Positions 52,163-61,709 of a stretch of 64,000 bases of DNA are shown piece after piece. Numbering within the stretch: the stretch's first letter is position 1; each line of letters starts with the position of its first letter. The notes beneath the pieces were generated by a model. It was given only the letters and a program-made list of their open reading frames with translations. It had not been told where the DNA came from and searched no databases. The position numbers and the translations under genes are program-made. Origin of the DNA: Pseudonocardia autotrophica (GTDB taxonomy: Bacteria > Actinomycetota > Actinomycetes > Mycobacteriales > Pseudonocardiaceae); contig NZ_JNYD01000004.1 in NCBI RefSeq assembly GCF_000717175.1, forward strand, positions 186,001 through 250,000, given 5' to 3'.

Positions 52163-52681
52163 TCAGAAGGGGGGCTCGTCGTCCGCGGCGGGGCCACTGC
52201 CGGCCGGCGGGGCGGAACCCCACGGGTCGTCGTAGCCGCCGCCGCCACCCTGGCCGCCGCCGCCACCGAAACCGCCGCCGCCACCGCCGCCGCCGAAGCC
52301 GCCGCTGCCACCGCCGCGGCTGACCTTGTTGACCTTGGCCGTGGCGTACCGCAGCGAGGGGCCGACCTCGTCGACCTCCATCTCGATGACGGTGCGCTTC
52401 TCACCCTCGCGGGTCTCGAACGACCGCTGCCGCAGCCGGCCCTGCACGATGACGCGCGCACCGCGGGTGAGTGTCTCCGCGACGTTCTCCGCGGCCTGGC
52501 GCCAGATGTTGCAGCGCAGGAACAGCGCCTCGCCGTCCTTCCACTCGCCGGACTGGCGGTCGAAGGTGCGCGGCGTGGACGCCACCGTGAAGTTGGCGAC
52601 GGCCGCCCCGGAGGGGGTGAACCGCAGCTCCGGGTCGGCGGTGAGGTTGCCGACCACGGTGATCACAGTCTCGCCGGCCAT
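52163..52681 (-). CDS. ssb: Single-stranded DNA-binding protein
   Basis: A 172-aa SSB. The OB fold spans residues ~1-115 ([39 protein letters not shown]), followed by a Gly-rich linker of ~45 residues and the acidic partner-binding tip DDEPPF. It coats ssDNA as a tetramer. The gene sits 10 bp after rpsF. Confidence 0.97.
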   Translation of the reverse strand: MAGETVITVVGNLTADPELRFTPSGAAVANFTVASTPRTFDRQSGEWKDGEALFLRCNIWRQAAENVAETLTRGARVIVQGRLRQRSFETREGEKRTVIEMEVDEVGPSLRYATAKVNKVSRGGGSGGFGGGGGGGGFGGGGGQGGGGGYDDPWGSAPPAGSGPAADDEPPF

Positions 52682-52691
52682 GGGGGCCTCC

Positions 52692-53030
52692 TCAGCTCGC
52701 GGCGGGGGCGGGCGTGCGCGCGGGGGCGGCCTTCGCGGCCTTCTTGGGCTCCTTGCGCAGCACCTTGGTGCGCAGGACGGACTCGTTGAGACCCAGCTGG
52801 CGGTCGAGCTCGGCCACGGTGGCCGGCTCCGCCTGCACCTCGAGCACCGCGTAGATGCCCTCGGCGTTCTTGGCGATCTCGTAGGCGAGGCGACGCTTGC
52901 CCCAGACCTCGACCTTCTCCACCGAACCGCCGTCGGAGCGGACGACGTTCAGGAAGGTCTCCAGCGACGGCTGCACCGTGCGCTCGTCCAGGCTCGGGTC
53001 GAGAATGACCATGAGCTCGTAGTGACGCAT
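52692..53030 (-). CDS. rpsF: 30S ribosomal protein S6
   Basis: A 112-aa protein, [19 protein letters not shown], with [13 protein letters not shown] and [12 protein letters not shown] as in S6. The C-terminal Ala/Lys/Pro tail is typical of actinobacteria. ATG 53030 has GGAGGTGAGT upstream. First gene of the operon; its promoter lies in the 370 bp upstream. Confidence 0.96.
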   Translation of the reverse strand: MRHYELMVILDPSLDERTVQPSLETFLNVVRSDGGSVEKVEVWGKRRLAYEIAKNAEGIYAVLEVQAEPATVAELDRQLGLNESVLRTKVLRKEPKKAAKAAPARTPAPAAS

Positions 53031-53400
53031 GAGAACCACTCACCTCCTGTGGACTGGAACGGCCGCGGCGCTTCCGCGGCAGGAGGTTCTCACCCCGCAC
53101 CGACAGAATCGGGCCGGCCGCGGGACACGGGGTCCGCGGTCCGGCTCGTCGCGGCGGCCCGGGTGGCCACCGGTCGGAGCGGTTGCACACGAGGTTACCA
53201 GCGCGTTTCCGCCGCTCCGGCCCCGCCCCCGCGATCCTTCCCGGGTGTGGAGGATCCGGTGTGATCCGGCACCGGGAACCGCGGTGGGCGCGGGTGGGGG
53301 TGCCGGGAGCCGCCGACGGATCCGCGCCTCGTCGGGCGACGCACGCTCGCCGGACTGCGGGAGTGCGGGACTGTCGGTGGGGGTCACTACCCTCGTCGGC
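53031..53400. promoter_or_regulatory. Divergent promoter region, rpsF operon / endonuclease IV
   Basis: These 370 bp contain no supportable gene. They must hold the promoter of the leftward ribosomal operon and that of the rightward nuclease gene. I do not see a clear operator or attenuator. Confidence 0.45.
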
Positions 53401-54171
53401 ATGCTCATCGGTGCCCACGTCCGCGACGACGACCCCCTCGCCGCGGCGGCCGAGCGGGGGGCGGAGATCGTCCAGTTCTTCCTCGCCGACCCGCAGGGGT
53501 GGAAGAAGCCGCAGCCGCACCCGCACGCCGAGGCCCTCGCGGCCGCGGAGGTCGCCACGGTGGTCCACTCGCCGTACGTCGTGAACGTGGCCTCGCCGAA
53601 CAACCGCATCCGCATCCCCTCCCGGAAGCTCGTGGTCCAGCACGCGGAGGCCGCGAAGGCGGTCGGCGCGATCGGGCTGGTGGTGCACGGCGGGCACGTC
53701 ACGAAGGACGAGGACCCGGCCGTCGGCGTCGACAACTGGCGCAAGTTCGTGGAGCGCCAGCAGGACGAGGGCGGCTTCGCGGTGCCGGTGTTCATCGAGA
53801 ACACCGCGGGCGGCGACAACGCGATGGCCCGCAAGTTCGACGCGCTGGCCCGGCTGTGGGACGCGGTGGGCGAGTTCGGCGTCGGCTTCTGCCTCGACAC
53901 CTGCCACGCCTTCGCCGCCGGCGAGGACCTGGTCGACGTCGTGGACCGGGCGAAGGCCATCACCGGCCGGATCGACCTGGTGCACCTGAACAACTCGCGG
54001 GACGAGTTCGACTCCGCCCGCGACCGGCACGCCAACGTCGACTCCGGGACCATCGAGCCCGCGGTCCTGGCCGCGGTGTGCGCCGCGGCGGGCGCCCCGG
54101 TCGTCGTGGAGACCCCCGCCGAGGGCCAGGCGGCGGACATCGCGTTCCTGCGCGAGAAGCTCGGACGGTGA
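53401..54171 (+). CDS. nfo: Deoxyribonuclease IV (apurinic/apyrimidinic endonuclease)
   Basis: A 256-aa TIM-barrel AP endonuclease for base-excision repair. The Zn ligands and signatures are present: HSPYVVNVASPNN, VVHGGHV, IENTAGG, LDTCHAFAAGED, HLNNSRDEFDSARDRHANVD and VVETPAEG (shown in parts). ATG 53401. Its stop overlaps the next start by 4 bp (GTGA), coupling it to a glycosyltransferase-like gene, an unexpected partner. Confidence 0.9.
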   Translation: MLIGAHVRDDDPLAAAAERGAEIVQFFLADPQGWKKPQPHPHAEALAAAEVATVVHSPYVVNVASPNNRIRIPSRKLVVQHAEAAKAVGAIGLVVHGGHVTKDEDPAVGVDNWRKFVERQQDEGGFAVPVFIENTAGGDNAMARKFDALARLWDAVGEFGVGFCLDTCHAFAAGEDLVDVVDRAKAITGRIDLVHLNNSRDEFDSARDRHANVDSGTIEPAVLAAVCAAAGAPVVVETPAEGQAADIAFLREKLGR

Positions 54172-55763
54172 GCGAGAGCGCGGCCGCGGGCTCCCCGGCC
54201 GCGCGGCCCGCCGGCCCCGCCGCGCACGACACCGGGACACCACCCACCGCCCCGCACGACACCACACCACCCGCGCGGCCCACAGACGACACCGCCACAC
54301 CCGACGGCACCATCCGACGCCCGCTCGGCACCGCGGGCCTGGTCCTGATCGTCCTGCTCACCGGGCTGACCCTGCTGCTGGGCTACGCCAACAAGGCCCG
54401 CTGCACCGGGCCGGAGTTCGACGCGGCGGGACGGTCGGGTCCCGACCACACGGTCCGGCAGTACCGGGACGTCTGCTACTCGGACATCCAGAAGCTGTGG
54501 CTGGGCCGGGACGTCGACCAGCACGTCTTCCCGTACGTCCACGGCTCGATCACACCGGACGGGCAGCTGCAGGGCGGCACCGTCGAGTACCCGGTGCTCA
54601 CCGGCGTGCTGATGTGGCTGGGCGCGCTCGGCGCGTCGACCGACGCCGACTTCCTGCTCGTCTCGGCGCTCATCCTCGCCCCGTTCGGCCTGGTCACCGC
54701 CTGGATGCTGGGCCGGCTCGCGCGCTGGCGGGCGCTGCTGTGGGCGCTCGGCCCACCGCTGGTGCTCTACGCCTTCCACAACTGGGACCTGCCGGCCGTC
54801 GCGTGCGCGGTCGGCGCGGTGTTCGTGATGCACGGGCTGCGCCGGGAGGTGCCGCTCGGCACCCGCGCGACCGTGGCCGCGGTGCTGCTCGGCCTCGGCT
54901 TCGCGGTGAAGCTCTATCCCGGGGCCTTCCTGCTGCCGCTGGCGCTGTACGTCCTCACCCGGGGCCGCCCGCCCGGTGCCGGCCTCGACGTCCCCGGGGC
55001 GGTCCGCGTGTGCCTCGCGGGCGCGCTCACGGCGGCCGCCGCGAACCTGCCCTTCGCCGTGCTCGGCTTCCCCGGCTGGGCCGCGTCGTTCACGTTCCAG
55101 CAGGAGCGGCCGATCGACGTCAGCACGAACTCGATCTGGTTCTGGGGCGTCCGGCCGCTGATGGCGGACCTGGGCCTGGGCGAGTTCTTCGCCCCGGCGT
55201 CCGACGTGCTGTCGCCGGCCCTGGTGCTGCTGTCCTTCGTGGTCGCCGCCGGGGTCGGCCTGCTGCGGTGGCGGCGGGGCGCGGTCTACCCGTGGATCGG
55301 CGTCAGCGGCGCGATGCTCTGCGGGTTCCTGCTGTTGCACAAGGTGCACTCGCCGCAGTACACGCTCTGGCTGCTGCCGTTCCTGGTGCTGCTGCGCGTC
55401 CGGTGGGGCTGGATCGCGGCGTACCTCACGGCGGACGCGCTGATCGGCGTCGGGATCTTCCGCTGGTTCTACCTGCTCGACGTCCGGGCCGACGCCGGGG
55501 TCGCCGCGGGCTTCGCCGCCCAGTCCGTGGTGCTCGGCGTGTGGGGCAGGGCGGCCCTGCTCGCGATCCTGTTCGTGCTGTTCCTGCGCGTGCCCGGCAC
55601 GGTCGACGCCCGGGAGACCGGCGGCCTCACCGCCAGGCGAACACCGGCTGCTCCAGGTGGTCCACCCGCGTCGGACGACCGTGCAGCAGCAGCTCCCGGA
55701 CCTGGTACAGCACCGCCCCCGTCGGCGCGTGCACGAACCGGTCGAACAGCGGCACCTGGATGA
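54168..55763 (+). CDS. DUF2029/GT87-type polyprenyl-sugar mannosyltransferase-like protein
   Basis: A 531-aa membrane protein with about ten helices after a Pro/Thr-rich disordered N-terminus. GT87 features: extracytoplasmic loop with Cys pair (RCTGPEFD, RDVCYSDIQ), VEYPVLTGVLMWLGA, LALYVLTRG region and KVHSPQYTLWLLPF. The family uses polyprenyl-phosphate mannose at the outer face (PimE-like). It has a paralogue on the other strand at 56249-57832. The last ~45 codons overlap the convergent NUDIX gene by 137 bp and are Pro/Ala-rich. Confidence 0.82.
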   Translation: MSESAAAGSPAARPAGPAAHDTGTPPTAPHDTTPPARPTDDTATPDGTIRRPLGTAGLVLIVLLTGLTLLLGYANKARCTGPEFDAAGRSGPDHTVRQYRDVCYSDIQKLWLGRDVDQHVFPYVHGSITPDGQLQGGTVEYPVLTGVLMWLGALGASTDADFLLVSALILAPFGLVTAWMLGRLARWRALLWALGPPLVLYAFHNWDLPAVACAVGAVFVMHGLRREVPLGTRATVAAVLLGLGFAVKLYPGAFLLPLALYVLTRGRPPGAGLDVPGAVRVCLAGALTAAAANLPFAVLGFPGWAASFTFQQERPIDVSTNSIWFWGVRPLMADLGLGEFFAPASDVLSPALVLLSFVVAAGVGLLRWRRGAVYPWIGVSGAMLCGFLLLHKVHSPQYTLWLLPFLVLLRVRWGWIAAYLTADALIGVGIFRWFYLLDVRADAGVAAGFAAQSVVLGVWGRAALLAILFVLFLRVPGTVDARETGGLTARRTPAAPGGPPASDDRAAAAPGPGTAPPPSARARTGRTAAPG

Positions 55764-56262
55764 CCGGCGCCTCGGACTCCGGGATGGTCAGGAAGCGCGG
55801 CTCCACGTCGATGTCGGCCAGCGGGATCCGGTGGAGCTCGCCGACCTCGTCGGGGTTCGGGGTGAGCTCGCCGACCTCGCCGCCCCAGAGCACGACCGGC
55901 GTGATCACGTACCCGGAGCGGGTGGGGTAGTCGTCGAGCAGCCCGAGCACGGCGTCCTCGCCCAACGCGAGCCCGATCTCCTCGAGCAGCTCGCGGCGGC
56001 CGGTCTCGGTGATGGTCTCGCCCGGGTCGGAGCGGCCGCCGGGCAGCGCCCACTGCCCGGCGTGCCGGCGCAGGGTGGCGGCCCGCCGGGTGAGCAGGAA
56101 GGCGAGCCCGTCGGCGAGGCCGGCGCCGCCCGTGGTGACCAGCGTGATCGTGACGGCGGAGCGCTTCAGGTCCGGGCGCTCGACCGCCCGCCGCTCGAAC
56201 CCCGCCAGCCGCTGCTCGACGGCCGCGCGCAGCTCCGCGACGCGACCACTACCCGGTGCCAT
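55627..56262 (-). CDS. NUDIX hydrolase (CoA pyrophosphatase-like)
   Basis: A 211-aa NUDIX protein. The box GX5EX7REUXEEXGU reads [24 protein letters not shown], all metal-binding Glu present. The upstream [13 protein letters not shown] and downstream region recall NudL-type coenzyme A diphosphatases. It overlaps the upstream membrane-transferase gene by 14 bp on the same strand and the convergent transferase at its 3' end. Confidence 0.88.
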   Translation of the reverse strand: MAPGSGRVAELRAAVEQRLAGFERRAVERPDLKRSAVTITLVTTGGAGLADGLAFLLTRRAATLRRHAGQWALPGGRSDPGETITETGRRELLEEIGLALGEDAVLGLLDDYPTRSGYVITPVVLWGGEVGELTPNPDEVGELHRIPLADIDVEPRFLTIPESEAPVIQVPLFDRFVHAPTGAVLYQVRELLLHGRPTRVDHLEQPVFAWR

Positions 56263-57832
56263 GCTCCGGACTCTGCCTGACCGGCACGCGGTGCGCGGGT
56301 CCGTGTGACCGCCGTCGCACCGCCCAGTCGGGGTCGCGGTCCGGGTCGCCGGCGCGCACCGGGTCCCGCGAGGGCCGCAGGATCGAGCGCACCACGAGCA
56401 CGCAGAGCAGCACGACGACGGCGTCGCGGAGCAGGACCGCGCCCAGGAACCAGTCCGGGGGCAGGCCCTTGTTGTCCGTGCCGACGTAGAAGAACATCCG
56501 CGGCACCCAGACCAGGGCGTCGACGACCATCCACGCGAGCAGCAGCCGCCAGCGCGGCAGCGCGAGCACGGCCAGCGGCACCAGCCAGAGCGAGTACTGC
56601 GGGCTCCACACCTTGTTGGCCAGCAGGAACGCGGCGACGATCAGGAACGCCAGGGACGCGAGCCGCGGCGGCCGGGGTGCCTTGGCGGCCAGCACGACCA
56701 GGCCGGCGCAGGCGATCACGAGCAGGGCGGCGGTGACGGCGTTGAGCGTGTTCGGCGCCTGGTCGGCGTGCAGCGGGCCGTCGAACCCGCTCCAGCCCGT
56801 GAAGTACGAGAGCGCGTAGTAGAGCGAGTCGGGGTCGGCGGGGCGTGTCCGGTTGAGCCGGAAGAACTCCCACCAGCCCGTGGGCCAGGCCAGGGCGACC
56901 GGCAGGTTCACCGCCAGCCACGTGACGACGGCGGCGCCGATCGTCCGCCACGCGGTGCCGAGCTCGCGGCGCCGGGCGGCGACGAGCAGCACCGGCAGCA
57001 GCAGGAGCAGCGGGTAGAGCTTGGCCGCACCGCCGAGCCCGAGCAGCACCCCGCCGAGGACCGGCCGGCGCCGGGCGACCGCGAGGAGCCCGGCGCAGGC
57101 CGCCGCGACGGCGAGCGCGTCGAAGTTGGTGAAGGCGTGCACGGCGACGAGCGGGGAGATCGCGACCAGCGCACCGTCCCACGGCCGGTCGGGCCGCAGC
57201 CGGACCACGGCCCACACCGCGACGATCCAGGCGAGGGCCAGCCCGAACGCGACGAGGTCGAAGTACACGACGACCGGGAGCGCCGTCGGCAGCGGGAGCA
57301 CCGCGGCCGCGGCCTGCCACCCGTCCGTCAGCCGCGCCGCCGCCCACTGGTAGAAGCCGGTGAGCACCGGATACTCCATGTACCGCGTCTGCGCGACGCC
57401 GCCCGAGGGGGAGTCGGTCCACGAGTCCCGGTAGGGCACCGCCGAGGGGTCGTCGAGCCGCTCGATGGCGTAGAGCGGGACCGTGTCCGAGTAGCACATG
57501 GCGACGTACTGGCGGTTGTTCTGCCAGTCGAGCGCCAGCTGCCCGTCGTCCGTGCGGTACTGCTGCAGGCAGGGCGACTTGCCGAGCCAACCGAGGGCGA
57601 GCGTGACCACCGCGAGCAGCAGCACCACCCGCAGCGGGGTCCAGAACGCGGCGCGGCCCACGAGGGCGTGCCGGCCGAGCGGCCCGCCGACGACCCGGCT
57701 CGCGGCGGCGACCAGCGGCTCGGTCCATGTCGGGATCACCCGTGCGGGTCCGCGCGGCGGCTCGGGCCGGCGCGTCGGCCGCCGGGCCGCGGAGGACCGG
57801 GTGTCCTCGGGGGCGACCGGCCGCGGCGTCAC
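56249..57832 (-). CDS. DUF2029/GT87-type mannosyltransferase-like protein (Rv0051-like position)
   Basis: A 527-aa polytopic membrane protein. It shares with its paralogue at 54168-55763 the pattern [16 protein letters not shown] / [39 protein letters not shown] and [17 protein letters not shown] 57832 directly follows the ponA TAG (57835-57833), so the two are co-translated. In M. tuberculosis the corresponding gene Rv0051 also follows ponA1, which supports a cell-envelope role. Confidence 0.85.
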   Translation of the reverse strand: MTPRPVAPEDTRSSAARRPTRRPEPPRGPARVIPTWTEPLVAAASRVVGGPLGRHALVGRAAFWTPLRVVLLLAVVTLALGWLGKSPCLQQYRTDDGQLALDWQNNRQYVAMCYSDTVPLYAIERLDDPSAVPYRDSWTDSPSGGVAQTRYMEYPVLTGFYQWAAARLTDGWQAAAAVLPLPTALPVVVYFDLVAFGLALAWIVAVWAVVRLRPDRPWDGALVAISPLVAVHAFTNFDALAVAAACAGLLAVARRRPVLGGVLLGLGGAAKLYPLLLLLPVLLVAARRRELGTAWRTIGAAVVTWLAVNLPVALAWPTGWWEFFRLNRTRPADPDSLYYALSYFTGWSGFDGPLHADQAPNTLNAVTAALLVIACAGLVVLAAKAPRPPRLASLAFLIVAAFLLANKVWSPQYSLWLVPLAVLALPRWRLLLAWMVVDALVWVPRMFFYVGTDNKGLPPDWFLGAVLLRDAVVVLLCVLVVRSILRPSRDPVRAGDPDRDPDWAVRRRSHGPAHRVPVRQSPEHGTG

Positions 57833-60385
57833 CTAGCCGTCGCCGCCGCTGTCGCCGCTGTCCCCGGAGTCGCCGCTGTCCCCGGAGTCGCCGCCGTTCC
57901 CGTTGCCGTTGCCGTTGTTGCCGCGGCCGGAGTTGCCGTTGCCGCTGTTCCCGCTGTCGCCGTTGTCCCCGCTGTCGCGGTTGCGCGGCTGCTGGCCGTC
58001 CTCGCCGTCGTCGTTCGAGCCGGCGGACCGCGTGGGCGCGGGGGACTGGCCGGCGTAGTCGGAGACCGGGGCCTGCCCGATCGGCGTGAACTTGGACCAC
58101 GGCTCGACGTCCGTCCCGCGCAGCGCGTCGGACATGTACTGCTGCCAGATCGAGCCGGGCAGCATGCGCCCGTAGACCGGCCGGCCGGCCGAGTTCTTGA
58201 TCGGCGAGTTGTCGTCGGTGCCGACCCACACCGCGGTGGCGATCTGCGGGGTGTAGCCGACGGTCCAGGCGTCGTTGTTCTGGCCCTCGATGCTGCTCTG
58301 CACGGTGCCGGTCTTGGCGGCGACCGGGCGGCCGTCCCGCAGCCCGATCCGCGACGAGCTCGCCACGTCCGTCATCGACTCCGTGACGTTGCGCGCGACC
58401 TGCTGGCTGAAGGCCTGGGTCCCGGCGGAGGAGCCGGCGCCGTGGTCGTAGATGACCCGGCCGTCGCTGGTGGTCACCTTCGCGACGAGGTACGGCTGCC
58501 GGGCGACGCCGTCCGCCGCGAAGGTGGCGAAGGCCGCCGCCATGTTCTCGGTGGTGACGTTCTTGTCGCCGAGCGAGATGCCGCCGGTCGGGTTGGCCAG
58601 CGGCGCGGCCGGGATGCCCGCCTTGATCGCCGCGTCGGCCACCTTCTGCGGGCCGATGTCGAGCGCCATCTTGTAGAAGACGGTGTTGATCGACTGCGTC
58701 ATCGCCGTCTTGACCGAGCACCGGCCGCAGCTCACGCCCTCGGAGTTGGACACCTTCTGGCCGGCCAGGGTCTGCGGCGAGGAGCCGTCGTACTGCGTGC
58801 CCAGGCCGATCGGGTCCGGCTGCTGCAGGGCCGCGGCCAGCACGAACGGCTTGAAGGACGACCCGGGCTGCTTGGAGGCCTGCGCGTAGTCGAGGCCGAC
58901 GCCGTCGTTGCCGCCGAAGTAGGCGAGTACGGCGCCGGTCTTCGGGTCGACCGACACCAACGCCGTGCGCAGGTTGTCCGGCTGGCCCTTCAGCACCTGG
59001 TTGGCCGCGTCGACGGCGTCCTTCTGCTTGTCCGGGTCGATCGTGGTCTGCACGGTCAGGCCCTCGGTGTTGATCTCCGCCTCGGAGATCCCGTTCTGCT
59101 CCAGCTCGGCGCGGACCTGGTTGTAGATGTGGCCGTTGGCGTCCCCGGGGATGCCGCCCTCGGCCGACGACGGCGGCACCCACTGCGGGTACTGCTGCTG
59201 TGCCCGCTCGGCCTGGGTCATCCAGCCCATCTGGACCTCGCCGTCGAGCACGAAGTTCCACCGCTCGCGGGACTTGTCCTCGTTCTTCGCCGGGTCCCAG
59301 CGCGACGGCGACTGGATCAGCCCGGCGAGCATCGCCCCCTCGGAGGCGTTCAGCTGCTGGACGTCCTTGCCGAAGTACGCCTGGCTGGCGGCCTGGATGC
59401 CGTAGGCACCGCGACCCAGGTAGATCGCGTTGAGGTAGTTCTCGAGGATCTCCTGCTTGGTCTGCTCCTTGGAGATCTTCGCGGCGAGCACGATCTCCTT
59501 GTACTTGCGCCAGAGCGAGAACTGGTCCTGGCCGGTGGTCACCTTGATGTACTGCTGGGTGATCGTGGATCCGCCGCCGATGCCGCCGGTCAGCTGGCTC
59601 CACACCGCCCGGCCGATGCCGGAGATGTCGAAGCCCGGGTTCGAGAAGAACGAGCGGTCCTCGGCGGAGAGCACGGCGTGCTGCACCGGCTCGGGCACCT
59701 GGTCGAGGGTGACGTTGACCCGGTTGATGTTGTTGGGCCGGACCGTGGCCAGCGGGCTGCCGTCGGCGAAGGTGAACGTGGCCACCTGGGTGTTGGCGAC
59801 GTCGTCGGCGCTGGGCACCTTGAACGCCACCCAGCCGATGGCGAACGCCAGGAACGGCCCGACGATCAGGGCCGCCAGGCTCCACAGCACGATCCTGCGC
59901 ACGAGCTGCTTCCGTCCTCCGGGCCGGCGACCACCGCCGTCGCCGTCGCCGCCCCCGCCGGTGCCGGGCCGCCGCGGCGGGGGACCGGGCGGGTCGGCCA
60001 GGGCGAGCGAGGTCGGCCGGTCGTCGGGGCCGGACGTGCTCGGGTCGTGGGTCAGCAGGGGCGGCGGGCCGGACATCGGCGGACCCTGCGGACCCTGGGG
60101 CCCCGGCCCGACGCGCTGCGGCATCGGCCGGTTCGGCGGGCCGTAGGGCCCCTGCTGCGCGGGCGGACCCGGACGCGCCCCGGGCGGCGGACCCTGCGGC
60201 GGGCCGGGCGGCGGGCCCTGGTGCGGACCCTGCTGCGGCGGACCGGACCGGGACGCGCGACCGCGCCAGGGCCCCGCGCCGGGTGGCGGGGGGCCCTGTG
60301 TGGGGCGGATGTCCCAGACGTCCGGGACTCCGGGCCGGGGCGGCGGGCCGCCGGCTGCGGGTCGGTCGCTGCGTTGATCGGTCAC
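57833..60385 (-). CDS. ponA: Bifunctional penicillin-binding protein (class A)
   Basis: An 850-aa peptidoglycan synthase: long Pro/Gly-rich cytoplasmic N-terminus (~150 aa), one membrane helix near 165-190, a GT51 transglycosylase (EDRSFFSNPGFDISGIGRA, GGSTITQQYIK), and a transpeptidase with SSFK (nucleophile Ser), SIN and KTGT motifs. In GT51 the usual His after EDxxF is Asn here, as in mycobacterial PonA1. The final ~65 residues are Gly/Asn/Asp/Ser repeats (GDSGDSGDS). GTG start. Upstream is a DUF5318 gene on the same strand. Confidence 0.93.
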   Translation of the reverse strand: MTDQRSDRPAAGGPPPRPGVPDVWDIRPTQGPPPPGAGPWRGRASRSGPPQQGPHQGPPPGPPQGPPPGARPGPPAQQGPYGPPNRPMPQRVGPGPQGPQGPPMSGPPPLLTHDPSTSGPDDRPTSLALADPPGPPPRRPGTGGGGDGDGGGRRPGGRKQLVRRIVLWSLAALIVGPFLAFAIGWVAFKVPSADDVANTQVATFTFADGSPLATVRPNNINRVNVTLDQVPEPVQHAVLSAEDRSFFSNPGFDISGIGRAVWSQLTGGIGGGSTITQQYIKVTTGQDQFSLWRKYKEIVLAAKISKEQTKQEILENYLNAIYLGRGAYGIQAASQAYFGKDVQQLNASEGAMLAGLIQSPSRWDPAKNEDKSRERWNFVLDGEVQMGWMTQAERAQQQYPQWVPPSSAEGGIPGDANGHIYNQVRAELEQNGISEAEINTEGLTVQTTIDPDKQKDAVDAANQVLKGQPDNLRTALVSVDPKTGAVLAYFGGNDGVGLDYAQASKQPGSSFKPFVLAAALQQPDPIGLGTQYDGSSPQTLAGQKVSNSEGVSCGRCSVKTAMTQSINTVFYKMALDIGPQKVADAAIKAGIPAAPLANPTGGISLGDKNVTTENMAAAFATFAADGVARQPYLVAKVTTSDGRVIYDHGAGSSAGTQAFSQQVARNVTESMTDVASSSRIGLRDGRPVAAKTGTVQSSIEGQNNDAWTVGYTPQIATAVWVGTDDNSPIKNSAGRPVYGRMLPGSIWQQYMSDALRGTDVEPWSKFTPIGQAPVSDYAGQSPAPTRSAGSNDDGEDGQQPRNRDSGDNGDSGNSGNGNSGRGNNGNGNGNGGDSGDSGDSGDSGDSGGDG

Positions 60386-60499
60386 CGCGGGCTCCGTGCT
60401 TCTCCGGTCCGCCGGCGGGGAGCAGGGGCGGACCGGGCTGGGGCGTGGGGTGCAGGCGCTGTACGGCTCACGGGGTCGGGGCTCATCGGGCGGAGGTGG

Positions 60500-60904
60500 T
60501 CACTCGGCGGCGGTCCTCCGGCGACGCGGGCGGTCGGGCCGGGCACCGGTGCCCAGCACCGACGATTGGACCAGATGGTTCCAGCTGCACGTGCGGCAGA
60601 CCTCCACGAGGTAGACGGAGAACTCGCCGTGCCGGGCCGCCAGCTCCTCGACCTCATCCGGGTCGCGGGCCGAGCCGGACACCTGGCGCAGCTCCTCGCC
60701 GAACACCCACCACACGTGGGTCAGCCGCTCCTTGCGGCACACCGGGCACTGCTGCTGCGTGGGCCGGCCGTGGAACCGAGCGGCCCGCAACAGGTACGGG
60801 CTCGCGTCACAGACCTCCGCGGTTCCCACCCGACCGGCGTAGACGTCCGCGAGCAGCGCACGGCGCTGCAACGCGTAGTCGACGACCTGTCGCGGGGTGA
60901 GCAC
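60500..60904 (-). CDS. DUF5318 protein (Rv0049-like)
   Basis: A 134-aa soluble protein starting VLTPRQVVDYALQRRALLAD. It contains two CXXC pairs, CPVCRKERLTHVWWVFGEEL and EVCRTCSWNHLV, probably a zinc site. Homologues lie directly upstream of ponA in mycobacteria (Rv0049), as here. Function unknown. Start GTG 60904. Confidence 0.85.
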   Translation of the reverse strand: MLTPRQVVDYALQRRALLADVYAGRVGTAEVCDASPYLLRAARFHGRPTQQQCPVCRKERLTHVWWVFGEELRQVSGSARDPDEVEELAARHGEFSVYLVEVCRTCSWNHLVQSSVLGTGARPDRPRRRRTAAE

Positions 60905-61022
60905 CCGACCAGGGTACTCAGCCACCCGCCCGTGCGGTTCCCGAACCGCCCGGACGGGCGGGACCGCCGGGCGCACCCGCAGGTCGGGAGCGTGACCGGA
61001 ATCTCGGCACTGCACGCGGATG

Positions 61023-61035
61023 TATCGAGCCGATA
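61023..61035. promoter_or_regulatory. Candidate PadR operator
   Basis: TATCG-AGC-CGATA is a 13-bp inverted repeat 66 bp upstream of the padR start, next to TATAGTGAT which may be a -10 region. PadR-family proteins often bind TATCG-type inverted repeats in their own promoter, so autoregulation is likely. Confidence 0.6.
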
Positions 61036-61100
61036 TAGTGATCCGACCGATCGCCGGGGACATCGGGGTCCCCGGGCGGCACGTGGGGGAAGGGAGGCGG

Positions 61101-61679
61101 ATGCTCGAGTTCGCCATCCTCGGGCTGCTGCTGGAAGCCCCGATGCACGGCTACGAGCTGCGCAAACAGCTCGGGCTGCGGCTCGGCGGGTTCCGCGTCT
61201 TCTCCTACGGCTCGCTCTACCCGGCGCTGCGCAGGCTCGTCCGCGCGGGCCTCATCGTCGAGGATCCCGACCGGTCCGGGAGCCCCCCGGCGACGGGCGG
61301 CGGCTGGTCCCGGCGCGCCCGGCGCGTCTACCGGATCACCGCCGACGGCAAGGAGCGGTTCGCCGAGCTGCTGGCCGAGTCCGGCCCCCAGACGTGGGAC
61401 GACGAGAGCTTCGGCGTCCACCTGGCGTTCTTCTCCCGCACCCCGGCCGAGACCCGGATGCGGATCCTGGAGGGCAGGCGCCGGGCGGTCGAGGAGCGCC
61501 GCGAGGGGTTGCGCGCGGCGCTCGCCAGGGCCGGCGAGCAGATCGACCGGTACACCCGCGAGCTGCACGAGCTCGGGCTGGACACCACCGAGCGCGAGGT
61601 GCGGTGGCTGAACGAGCTCATCGAGCGGGAGCGTCACCCCGGCGACGAGGCCGGTCCACGAGGCCTTCCCGAGGCCTGA
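61101..61679 (+). CDS. PadR-family transcriptional regulator
   Basis: A 192-aa regulator starting MLEFAILGLLLEAPMHGYEL, the PadR winged-helix signature, then SYGSLYPALRRLVRAGLIV and RVYRITADGKERFAELL. A C-terminal coiled-coil dimerisation domain (Vir_act_alpha_C) follows. ATG 61101 has GGGAGG upstream. It precedes ino1 by 30 bp in the same direction, as Rv0047c does in M. tuberculosis, so it probably regulates ino1 and itself. Confidence 0.92.
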   Translation: MLEFAILGLLLEAPMHGYELRKQLGLRLGGFRVFSYGSLYPALRRLVRAGLIVEDPDRSGSPPATGGGWSRRARRVYRITADGKERFAELLAESGPQTWDDESFGVHLAFFSRTPAETRMRILEGRRRAVEERREGLRAALARAGEQIDRYTRELHELGLDTTEREVRWLNELIERERHPGDEAGPRGLPEA

Positions 61680-61709
61680 AGTCCCGACGGAGAAAGAAGG
61701 AGAGCCGGC

